Origin: JBBSEZ01 sp038239195
GTDB taxonomy: Bacteria; Planctomycetota; Planctomycetia; Gemmatales; Gemmataceae
Assembly: GCA_038239195.1 (NCBI GenBank)
Contig: JBBSEZ010000010.1
Location: forward strand, 1 to 56,820
DNA length: 56,820 nucleotides
Reading direction: 5' to 3'
Below the pieces are notes generated by a model, which did no database searches, was not told where the DNA came from, and saw only the letters and a list, made by a program, of their open reading frames with translations. Positions within the stretch are counted from its first letter, which is position 1. Each line of letters begins with the position of its first letter. A program made the translations under genes and the position numbers. Of the stretch, positions 17,510 through 25,220 are shown piece after piece.

Positions 17510-18889
17510 ATGCACGCATTCCTGATGATCGGCCTCCTCGGCGTGGCCTCGGGCGCGGCCCCGCCGCTGAGGGCCCCCAGCGAGGAAGAAAAGCTCCTCC
17601 GCAAGATCGAGACGGCGGAGCGAGAGCTGGCGGCGCTGCGCAAACAACTGGCCAGTCTGCGCGTCGGGCGGGCGCCGGATGCCGCGGCCGCGCTGGAGAA
17701 AGACTACCAGAAACTGCTCGAGGACGATCCCCGTGCCGAGAAGGTGCGGCGCGCCGCCGAGCTCTTTCGTGCGGGCAAGTCCGACGAAGCGCTGAACCTG
17801 TTGCGCCGGGCCCGGTCGAAGGCCGGCGTCCCCTTGATCCTCAAAGAAATGCTCGCGCGCAAGCCCGCCGACACAGTTCCCCACCGCCTTGCCCTGACGC
17901 TCCTGACCGGGATGGATTGCGTCGGCGAGGCCCCGACCGCGGCGGGGCTGTTTCACGACTGGTGGCTTCCCGGCAAGGCGAAGATCAGCACCGATCCCGA
18001 CAAGATGACGCCCCGGCAGCGCGACGTCGTCGCCCGGCACCTCCTCCTGCAGGCGGCCTCTCGCTCCTCCGACAGCTATCGCCTTGCCCCCCGCGCGGAC
18101 ACGGCCTACGACGTCGCCGCCAACCTCTACTCCCTCTTTCTCTCGTCCGGTTACCGCGAGTCGCGCCGCTGGTTCGACGACGAACTTCACCCGGCCCTGG
18201 CGCCCCATCTCCTGACCGCGATCGGCTACCGCCCCAAAGGCGCGGCGAAAGGAGGCGCTCTTCCGGTCAGGTATGAGGCCGTCTTGATGCTCGCCACGTT
18301 GCGCAAAAATGGCGGGGCGCCGCAACTGGACAAGGTCGCGAAGGACGTCTCCCAGCCCGCAGCCGTGCGGCTCGTCTGCGCGCTGGCGCTCCACGGCGCC
18401 GACGAAGAGCTGCCCGTCCGGGTGGTGCTCGACGTGCATGCCCGCGAGAAGCAAGTGGAGGTGAGGCTCCCTGCCATTCTTGCGCTGTACTACGCGAAGG
18501 ACCTCAGGCCCGCCGCCCACGTCCTGATCGAGGCGCTGGACGATCCCAACGCCCAGGCCCGCGAGGCCGCCGTCTGGGCCATGGAGAAGAATGCGCCCCC
18601 CGCGGCACTGCCGGCCCTGAAGCGGCTCTTGCAGAAGCAGCACTTCGCCAGGGCCCTCTCCGCCATCGCTCACGTGCGGACCGCGGAGGCGACGCAGTTC
18701 CTGGCCGACTATTTGCAGCGGTGCATCAAGGAGGGCGGCCCGAAAACGGACAAGATCTCCGACGCGCTGTGGGCCTTCCAGGACGCGACGGGCCAGCGCG
18801 TCATTGGGGCGGGCTTGTACCCGTTCGCCTACTACCGCGACCGCGCCGCCGTGGCGCTGGAGCGGTGGAGGGAGCGGAAGGTAAAGTGA
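17510..18889 (+). CDS. Exported HEAT-repeat protein
   Basis: 459 residues with a hydrophobic signal-like start (MHAFLMIGLLGVASGAAPP) followed by a coiled coil (about 25-55, EEKLLRKIETAERELAALRKQLA). The centre is unassigned, and the C-terminal half has HEAT-like helix pairs (VRYEAVLMLATLRKNGG, VEVRLPAILALYYAKD, AQAREAAVWAMEKNAP, ALPALKRLL). Likely a secreted or periplasmic scaffold. Same broad type as the protein at 3104 but not obviously a recent copy. Confidence 0.75.
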   Translation: MHAFLMIGLLGVASGAAPPLRAPSEEEKLLRKIETAERELAALRKQLASLRVGRAPDAAAALEKDYQKLLEDDPRAEKVRRAAELFRAGKSDEALNLLRRARSKAGVPLILKEMLARKPADTVPHRLALTLLTGMDCVGEAPTAAGLFHDWWLPGKAKISTDPDKMTPRQRDVVARHLLLQAASRSSDSYRLAPRADTAYDVAANLYSLFLSSGYRESRRWFDDELHPALAPHLLTAIGYRPKGAAKGGALPVRYEAVLMLATLRKNGGAPQLDKVAKDVSQPAAVRLVCALALHGADEELPVRVVLDVHAREKQVEVRLPAILALYYAKDLRPAAHVLIEALDDPNAQAREAAVWAMEKNAPPAALPALKRLLQKQHFARALSAIAHVRTAEATQFLADYLQRCIKEGGPKTDKISDALWAFQDATGQRVIGAGLYPFAYYRDRAAVALERWRERKVK

Positions 18890-19306
18890 TCGTCGCCCGA
18901 GGTTGGGAACAACACGCCGAGGACGGCGCACGTGGCGGATGGCGTTGGCAAGGGGACGGTTTTGGAGCGCCCAGGCCAAAGTACCGACTCCGCTACTTCT
19001 TCAGCCTGGGGGTGGGATTTGCCTTTCCAGGCGCTGCGCCGACGCTTGGGAACGCAGACGGCTTGACGTCGGCGATCAGGCAGGCTGTTTCGCCGGCTGC
19101 GACTCGGCGAGCAGGCGCCGCGCCGTCTCCGTGAGGAATCGCACAACCCTTTCGTCGTATGCTGGCCTCTGCCTCCCCTTCTCGGGGAGCATCCAGCGAT
19201 CCCGGGCCCCCGAGCACGTAAGCGTAAGGCGACCGGCAGGAAGACGCCTCCCTGTAGGACGGCTCTCCTGAGCCGTCCTACGGGTAGGCTTGTTCCTGCC
19301 GGTCGC
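18890..19306. other. Intergenic region with gene remnant and palindrome
   Basis: No full gene. On the minus strand a short coding-like stretch (19076-19192) and a nested palindrome (19226-19309) occupy the right part; the left part (18890-19075) shows nothing I recognise. An 18-nt string at 19156-19173 recurs exactly at 25186-25203. Confidence 0.45.
19076..19192 (-). pseudogene. Short coding-like remnant, unknown
   Basis: A 38-codon frame from an ATG (19190-19192) to a TGA (19076-19078) reads with balanced, protein-like composition (MLPEKGRQRPAYDERV, then FLTETARRLLAES). The frame stays open upstream into the palindrome at 19226-19309 and is in the same phase as the kinase and its 41-codon tail. 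It may be the 3' end of a gene broken by the palindrome, or chance. Confidence 0.25.
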
Positions 19307-19309
19307 CTA
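19226..19309. repeat. Nested inverted repeat, about 80 bp
   Basis: Outer 16-nt arms AGGCGACCGGCAGGAA (19227-19242) and TTCCTGCCGGTCGCCT (19293-19308) enclose inner 12-nt arms GTAGGACGGCTC (19254-19265) and GAGCCGTCCTAC (19270-19281). Its edge provides the TAG of the 41-codon frame downstream of the kinase. The architecture resembles the elements at 34996 and 45198. Confidence 0.8.
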
Positions 19310-19432
19310 ACCGTTGTATTCTTTGCTCGCCGGGGTGACGACCCTGAACCGGGCGCCCCGTCGCGGGAAGCCCTTCTGAACGTCCGGGTGCAGAAAGACG
19401 ACTCGCTCCTTCTCCGCGTCCCAGGTTGGCAC
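19307..19432 (-). CDS. 41-codon open tail following the kinase UGA stop
   Basis: Directly after the kinase TGA (19433-19435), in the same frame, a GTG opens 41 codons with coding-like composition (VPTWDAEKERVVFLHPDV, then FPRRGARFRVVTPASKEY) ending at a TAG supplied by the palindrome. It could be a former C-terminal part of the kinase cut off by a nonsense change, a readthrough extension, or a tiny separate gene. No family is recognised. Confidence 0.35.
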   Translation of the reverse strand: MPTWDAEKERVVFLHPDVQKGFPRRGARFRVVTPASKEYNG

Positions 19433-22400
19433 TCACGGCGCGGGCTGCGGCATCAACTGGGCCACGTCGGCCAACTGGACGCCGAGGGGGCTGGGCGCCT
19501 GGACCACGACTTCCTTCCCCCCTCGGAGCACCACGAGCGGCCGGCCCGGCTCGCCCTTGGTCTTGGCGAGCGCCACCAGGAATGGGGCCATCTCCACCAC
19601 TGGGCGACCGTCGTAGCGGAGCAGCACGTCGCCGACCTGGAGCCCCAGGCGCGAGGCTGCGCTGCCCGGCACGACGCGCTGGACGCTCACGCGCGTGACG
19701 ACGCGCTCGCCTTTGGCGTCGAAGTACGACCGCGAGAGAACGCCCCTGGCATCGTAGGCGATCGTATAGCGGGCGTAGCCGTCGCGCATCAACACAGGCC
19801 GCCCCCCGCGCTCGAGATAAACCGCTTCTTGCAATCGACCTGTGCTGTCGAACGTGTCCTCCCGTTTGACCGCTTCGTTTCCCCACTCGACAGCCGTCCC
19901 CGAGTTGGCGTAGAGGGTGGCGCGAAGCAGCCTCCCCGTCGGGGCAAACCACCGGGTGACCGCGGGGCGCAGGTCCGCGCCAAACCAGGTGATTTGTCGC
20001 GCGTTGCCGTATTCGTCGTAGCGGGAGACGCGTTTGTGATAGCCCGCCTTGGGAACGACCGGCTTGCCGTCGATGCCGAAGTAAGCCAGCTCCGTCCGGT
20101 TGCCTCGTTCGTCAAACTTCGCGACGGAACGGTGGTAGCCGTCCTTCAAAAGCGTTGGCTTGTCATCGAGGCCGAAGAAGGCGCGCTCGACCTCATTACC
20201 GCGGTCGTCATACTTGGCGGTAAACTTGTGGTTGCCGGCCTTGTGCAGCGCGCGCTCGCCCTCGACGCCGAAGTAAGCCACCTCGGTCTGATTGCCCCGC
20301 TCGTCATGTTTGGTCGTCACAGTGGCGTAGCCGCCGGCGAGGAGCCGGGGCCGACCGTCGGTCCCGAAGTAGGCCCTCTCCGTCTCCTTGTCGCGCTCAT
20401 CATAGCGCGACGCCTTCCCATGGTAGCCGTTCTTGTGGCGCGTCGGCTGGCCATCGACGTCGAAGTACCGCAACTCGATCCCATTGCCCCGGTCGTCGTA
20501 TTTCACGACCACTCGGGCCGGCGCGCTCGCTCGGGCCGTGAGCTTGCCCTCGAGCCCGTAGTAGGCCCACTCCGTGTCGTGGCCCCGCTCGTCGTACTTC
20601 CTGGTCAACTTGTGGAAGCCATCCTTGATGAGCGTGGGCTGGCCCGTGGCTCCGAAGAACTTCCTCTCGGTCTCTCGGCCTCGGTCGTCGTACCGTGAGG
20701 CCTTCCTGTGGTAGCCGTCTTTCAGAAGCATGGGCCCGCCGTCGGCCCCGAAGTAAGCGCGCTCCGTTTCGTTGCCCCGTTCGTCGTACTGGCTCGTCCA
20801 CTTGGCGGCGCCATCCTCGATGACCGTGAGCTTGCCATCCAGGCCGAAGTAGGCGGCCTCGACCCAGTTGCCCCGTTCGTCATGGCGCGCGGTGGCCCGG
20901 TGGTTCCCGGCCTTGCGGAGCGTTGGCTTGCCATCCACCCCGAACGAAGCTTGCTCGACCCAGTTGCCTCGGTCGTCGTGCTTGGTGGCGATCCGGGCAA
21001 AACCATCCTTGTGGAGAGTGGGCTTGCGATCCAGGCCGAAGTAAGCCAACTCGATCCGGTTGCCCCGGTCGTCGAAGCGGGCGGTGAACTTGTAAAAGCC
21101 GTCCTTGTGCAGGGTAGGCTTGCCATCCACCCCGAAATACGCGCGCTCGACCCAGTTGCCGCGCTCGTCGAACCGGCCACGGTCCCGGGCATGGCCCTCT
21201 TTCGAGAGCGTGGGCTTGCCATCTACGCCGAAGAAGGCTTGCTCGATCCGGTTGCCGCGCTCATCCCACCGATTGACAAACCGGGCGTAACCGTTCTTGC
21301 TGAGCGTGGGCTTGCCATCGATCCCGAAGAAGGCTTGCTCGACCAGGTTGCCCCGCTCGTCATAACGGGCCGTGAGCCGAGGGAAGCCGTCGTCGTGGAA
21401 CGTGGGCTTGCCATCCACGCCAAAATAGGCTTCCTCGACCTGCCTGTCTCGGTCGTCGTACTTGAAGGCGGCCCTGGCGTAGCCTTTTCTGGAAAGCGTG
21501 GGCTTGCCCGTGGCCTCAAAGGTGGCTTGTTCGAGGACGTTCCCCCGCTCGTCGTAGCGAGACGTCCTCTTGTGGATGGCTTCCCCGTTCAGCCCGGCCT
21601 TGCCATTGACGCCGAAGTAGGCGGACTCGATCCGGTTGCCGCGCTCGTCGTACTTGGCGGTGTACTTGTGGTTGCCCTCCTTGTGGAGCGTGGGCCCGCC
21701 ATCCACCCCAAAGTAAGCGAACTCGATCGGATTGCCCTGCTCGTCGTGCTTGGCGGTGTACCTGGCGAGGCCGTTCCTGTCGAGCGTGGGCTGGCCATCC
21801 ACCCCGAAATACGCCTCCTCGGTGCGCTTCCCCCATTCGTCGTGCTTGGCGGTGTACCTGGCGATGCCGTCCTTGCCGAGCGTGAGCTTGCCATCGGTCC
21901 CGAAGTAGGCTTGCTCGACCAGGTTGCCCCGCTCGTCGTACTTGGCGGTGAACTTGTGCAGGCCGTTCTTGGGGGTCGTGGGCCGGCCCTCGACCCCGAA
22001 GTAGGCTTGCTCGATCAGGTTGCCGTGCTCGTCATGTTTGTAGGTGAGTTTGGCGTGGCCCTCCTTGTGGAGGGTGGGCTTGCCATCGAGGCCGAAAAAG
22101 GCGCGCTCGGCTCGGTTGCCGCGCTCGTCGTACCGGCCCGTGAACTTGTGTAGGCCGTCCTTGTTGAGCGTGGGTTGGCCGTCGATGCCGAAGTAGGCCA
22201 TTTCGATCGTATTGCCGCGCTCGTCGTACTTCGAGGTAAGCCTGGCGGAGCCGTCCTTGCCGAGCGTGGGCTTGCCATCTACCCCGAAGGAGGCCCGTTC
22301 GATGATCCTACCCCTTTCGTCACGGAGCAAGGTGGCCTTGTGATCGCCGTTTCTGCTCAGGGTGGGCTTGCCATCCACTCCAAAGTAAGCCAACTCGATC

Positions 22401-24637
22401 AGGTTGCCCCGCTGGTCATGCTCGGCGACCCATTTGTGGTAGCCGTCCTTGTGGAGCGTGGGCCGGCCATCCACCCCGAAGTGGGCCCCCTCGATCTGGT
22501 TGCCCCGCTCGTCATGTCGGTAGGTGTGCTTGTGACGCCCGTCCTTGTCCAGAGTGGGCTTGCCATCTACCCCGAAAAAAGCCCTCTCGGTGAGGTGGCC
22601 GCGCTCGTCGTACTGAAGTTCCGCTTGCGCCACTTTCGAGAGGCGATGCCGCATCACTTTTCCGTCAGCGCCCAAAAAGGTCGCGCGCACCACCAGGCCG
22701 CGCTCGTCGTGCTCCTGGCCGACGGCGAACACCCTGCCATCGTCGGCGTGTGGCTTGCGGTGAACGTCGAGGTAACGCACCTGACTGGCAAACCCATCCG
22801 CGGACCAGTCGAACTCGAGATAGGCCGCCCCCGACGACGTCCGCGCCTCGGGGAAGCCCGTCGCCACAGGGCTCGCGCCCTGCCGCGCGGGCGAGCCCTC
22901 CGCGCCCTTTCCCGGTGCCTGGGCGACGCCCCGAGCGTTGGCGTAGTAAGCATGCCGCGGGGAGGTGTAGTTCAAGGCCCACAGCACGTTCCCATGCCGG
23001 TCATACGCCGTCTCCTTCGCCAACTCCCCCGCGTGGTTCCTCTCGTACTGATACCGGCACTCCTTGCCCGTCGAGCTCTCCGTCTCCTTCTCCAGCAGCG
23101 CCCCGTGTATGCCCTTGAGTTCGCCGTGGCCGTCCACCACGTCCACCTGCACGACCCGCCCGCCACGTCGGTAGAACTTGTAACTGACAGAGAGCTCGCT
23201 CGCCTCCTTGTTGCTCAACTTGCCGATGCCTTCCTTGACCCCGTGACGCAAGACGTGGTGGGCGTAATGCTCGACCTTCACTCTCTGGTAGCGGTCCCAG
23301 TACCACGCCCCGCCCAACGCACTCAGCGCCAGCAGCAAGAGCGCCACGCCCCCCAGCGCCGCCTTGACGCGGTTGCGCTGCCGCCACTTCACCACCCGCT
23401 CCACCAGCCCCACTCGCCGCGCTTTGATCGGCCGGTTCTCCAGGAAACGCTTTAGATCATCGGCGAGCTCCACGGCGCTGCTGTAGCGCCTGGCCGGCTC
23501 CTTGCGCAGACATTTCAGACAGATGGTCTCCAGGTCCCGCGGCACGCCCGGCCTCACCTGCCGGGGCAAGAGCGGGTCGGCACCGCACACCTTCTCCAGC
23601 ACGTGGTAAGGCGTCTCTCCCGCGAAGGGCAGTTGGCCGGTGAGCATCTCGTACAGCGTGGCCCCCAGCGACCAGACGTCGCTGCCCGGGCCGATCTTCC
23701 TGATCTGGCCGGTGGCCTGCTCCGGGCTCATGTACGAGGGCGTGCCCAGCACCGCCCCCGTCGAAGTCTGCCGGAGGTCCACGTCCAGCCGCTTGGCCAG
23801 CCCGAAGTCCGTCACCTTGAGCGCCCCCTCCGCCGTCACCAGCACGTTGGAAGGCTTCAGGTCGCGGTGGATGATCCCCACTTCGTGCGCCGCCTGCACC
23901 GCCCGCGCCAGCGTCTCCACCGTCTCCGCCGCGCGGCGCGACGTCGGTGGCTGGTCCGCCAACGTCCCCTCCAGGCTGCCGCCGGTGACCAGTTCCATGA
24001 CCAGGAACGGCTGGCCGTCGTGCTCGCCGCTGTCCAGCAGTTGCACGATGTTGGGGTGCGTCACCTTGGCCAGGGCCTCGGCCTCGCTGCGGAAGCGGGC
24101 CAACAACGCCGGGTTGTCCAACCCGTCACGGAGGAGCTTGATGGCCACGAGTCGGCCGCTGGAGTGGCGGGCCTGGAAGACGACGCCCATGCCGCCCTGG
24201 CCCAACTTGCCCAGCACCTCGTAAGCGCCAATCCGGGCCGGCGTCTTCCCCAGCACCGGCCAGGTTCCCGGCCTGGGGGGCATGAGGCTGATGCCCGTCG
24301 GTTCCTCTTCCGCTGTCTGCCCCACGGTGGCGCGCTTCCCTCCGGCGGGGCCGCCAAAGGCGTGGGCCTGAAACTGTAACTCCACCTCTTCTTTCAGGTG
24401 CGGAAAGCGCTGAACGTAGTCTTCGGGGCGCGGGGCCTCGCCCCGCCGTTCGCGCAAGAGGACCTCGTTGTAAAGCAACTCCATGAAGGCATCGGGCTGC
24501 TCGCGCAACGCCGACTGCTTCTCCAGATACGCCTCCAGGGGCTGCGGGCCCTCTCCGGCCCACTGCTGCCGCTGGTCTTCCTTCAACTCTTCCAACCAGC
24601 CGCGCAGTGGCGATTGGGGAAACAAGGGATCGGCCAT
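19433..24637 (-). CDS. Giant membrane Ser/Thr protein kinase with 27 tandem 32-residue repeats and C-terminal PDZ domain
   Basis: 1734 residues from the ATG at 24635-24637. Order: regulatory N-terminus (1-135); Hanks-type kinase with GKLGQGGMGVVF (143-154), K167, HRDLKPSN (D259), DFG (277-279) and GTPSYMSPEQ; basic juxtamembrane segment; one TM helix (about 425-446); then a large extracytoplasmic region. That region holds 27 tandem repeats (676-1539, consensus YDERGNxxExAYFGVDGKPTL), similar in feel to YD/RHS repeats. Degenerate copies follow, then a PDZ domain (VQRVVPGSAASRLGLQVGDVLLRYDG). Likely a cell-surface sensor kinase whose repeats bind a ligand or wall. It lies four bases after a broken ECF sigma gene, the usual partner of such kinases. 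Confidence 0.93.
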   Translation of the reverse strand: MADPLFPQSPLRGWLEELKEDQRQQWAGEGPQPLEAYLEKQSALREQPDAFMELLYNEVLLRERRGEAPRPEDYVQRFPHLKEEVELQFQAHAFGGPAGGKRATVGQTAEEEPTGISLMPPRPGTWPVLGKTPARIGAYEVLGKLGQGGMGVVFQARHSSGRLVAIKLLRDGLDNPALLARFRSEAEALAKVTHPNIVQLLDSGEHDGQPFLVMELVTGGSLEGTLADQPPTSRRAAETVETLARAVQAAHEVGIIHRDLKPSNVLVTAEGALKVTDFGLAKRLDVDLRQTSTGAVLGTPSYMSPEQATGQIRKIGPGSDVWSLGATLYEMLTGQLPFAGETPYHVLEKVCGADPLLPRQVRPGVPRDLETICLKCLRKEPARRYSSAVELADDLKRFLENRPIKARRVGLVERVVKWRQRNRVKAALGGVALLLLALSALGGAWYWDRYQRVKVEHYAHHVLRHGVKEGIGKLSNKEASELSVSYKFYRRGGRVVQVDVVDGHGELKGIHGALLEKETESSTGKECRYQYERNHAGELAKETAYDRHGNVLWALNYTSPRHAYYANARGVAQAPGKGAEGSPARQGASPVATGFPEARTSSGAAYLEFDWSADGFASQVRYLDVHRKPHADDGRVFAVGQEHDERGLVVRATFLGADGKVMRHRLSKVAQAELQYDERGHLTERAFFGVDGKPTLDKDGRHKHTYRHDERGNQIEGAHFGVDGRPTLHKDGYHKWVAEHDQRGNLIELAYFGVDGKPTLSRNGDHKATLLRDERGRIIERASFGVDGKPTLGKDGSARLTSKYDERGNTIEMAYFGIDGQPTLNKDGLHKFTGRYDERGNRAERAFFGLDGKPTLHKEGHAKLTYKHDEHGNLIEQAYFGVEGRPTTPKNGLHKFTAKYDERGNLVEQAYFGTDGKLTLGKDGIARYTAKHDEWGKRTEEAYFGVDGQPTLDRNGLARYTAKHDEQGNPIEFAYFGVDGGPTLHKEGNHKYTAKYDERGNRIESAYFGVNGKAGLNGEAIHKRTSRYDERGNVLEQATFEATGKPTLSRKGYARAAFKYDDRDRQVEEAYFGVDGKPTFHDDGFPRLTARYDERGNLVEQAFFGIDGKPTLSKNGYARFVNRWDERGNRIEQAFFGVDGKPTLSKEGHARDRGRFDERGNWVERAYFGVDGKPTLHKDGFYKFTARFDDRGNRIELAYFGLDRKPTLHKDGFARIATKHDDRGNWVEQASFGVDGKPTLRKAGNHRATARHDERGNWVEAAYFGLDGKLTVIEDGAAKWTSQYDERGNETERAYFGADGGPMLLKDGYHRKASRYDDRGRETERKFFGATGQPTLIKDGFHKLTRKYDERGHDTEWAYYGLEGKLTARASAPARVVVKYDDRGNGIELRYFDVDGQPTRHKNGYHGKASRYDERDKETERAYFGTDGRPRLLAGGYATVTTKHDERGNQTEVAYFGVEGERALHKAGNHKFTAKYDDRGNEVERAFFGLDDKPTLLKDGYHRSVAKFDERGNRTELAYFGIDGKPVVPKAGYHKRVSRYDEYGNARQITWFGADLRPAVTRWFAPTGRLLRATLYANSGTAVEWGNEAVKREDTFDSTGRLQEAVYLERGGRPVLMRDGYARYTIAYDARGVLSRSYFDAKGERVVTRVSVQRVVPGSAASRLGLQVGDVLLRYDGRPVVEMAPFLVALAKTKGEPGRPLVVLRGGKEVVVQAPSPLGVQLADVAQLMPQPAP
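20021..22612 (-). repeat. 27 x 96-bp in-frame tandem repeat inside the kinase gene
   Basis: From the first repeat Tyr codon (22610-22612) to just before copy 28 (Tyr codon 20018-20020) is 2592 bp, exactly 27 units of 96 bp with no insertion or deletion. Each unit encodes 32 residues around DERGN, AYFG, DGKPTL and a variable x-K-x-G-x-x-K end. Copies differ at many codons, so the array is old and under selection for length, yet could still recombine. Confidence 0.95.
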
Positions 24638-24641
24638 CGGT

Positions 24642-24909
24642 TCAGGCCTCCAACTGCATTTCGTCGGCCATGCGCTGGCGGGCGCTCCCGCTGCTTGCGC
24701 CGCCCCTCCGGCGTGCGCCCCAACCGGGCCGCCACCTCGTCCCAACCCAACCCTTCGTCTCGCAGCCGCAGGAACTCCCGTTCCTCCGTCGAGAGCCGGT
24801 TGCGCGCCTCCCGCACCAGTGCCTCGCGCGTCAGCACCTCACTGGGCGTGAGCGCTGAGCCGGCCAGCAGGGCTTGATCGACCTCCCCGCCGGGATCGTA
24901 CCACCCGGA
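24642..24909 (-). pseudogene. Broken ECF sigma factor remnant upstream of the kinase
   Basis: The frame after a TGA at 24910-24912 encodes a sigma-70 region-4-like end: LTREALVREARNRLSTEEREFLRLRDEGLGWDEVAARLGRTPEGRRKQ (read in two pieces: LTREALVREARNRL, then LSTEEREFLRLRDEGLGWDE). After RRKQRER the frame shifts. Dropping one C from the CGCCCGCC stretch restores RQRMADEMQLEA and a TGA at 24642-24644, the normal kind of ending. Region 2 is missing upstream: no frame in 24910-25220 resembles it. The gene is therefore truncated and frameshifted. Planctomycete kinases are commonly preceded by such sigma genes. Confidence 0.7.
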
Positions 24910-25220
24910 TCAGCGCCTGTCCAGCAGGCAACAGCGGGGCGGAATGCGCTCCGGTTCTGAGCTTTCCCCAAAGAGAGAGCAAAGGTGGGGGCCCGCCAAC
25001 CAGATGGCCTGGGGGAAAGCGGTCCTCGGCGGTAGCCCGGCGGGGGCGTACAGTTTGTCCGTGCTGGCCAGCGGTTCGTCGGCCGGGCCGTCGGACGAGC
25101 GACTCCAACGCTTCTCCTTGGGAGAACGCCCCCTGGCATGGAAGTGCGGTTCGCGTCCGGCGCCTTTTCCTCGTGCGCTCCACCGCGTATGCTGGCCTCT
25201 GCCCGCCCACGGAGTCACCG
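24910..25220. other. Intergenic region, no gene recognised
   Basis: Several overlapping open frames exist on the minus strand, but all are high-GC shadows without family traces. It probably holds the site where the sigma factor N-terminus was lost, and the promoter of the amidohydrolase at 25221 (a TATGCT at 25188-25193 is a -10 candidate). Confidence 0.4.

Noticed and set aside
19433..19435. Second selenocysteine site at the kinase UGA
   Set aside because: Flanking residues are Pro and Val, no redox motif is near, and the following palindrome starts over 120 nt away, outside SECIS distance.
20021..22612. CRISPR-like array
   Set aside because: The 96-bp repeats are contiguous, in-frame protein repeats without spacers or cas genes.
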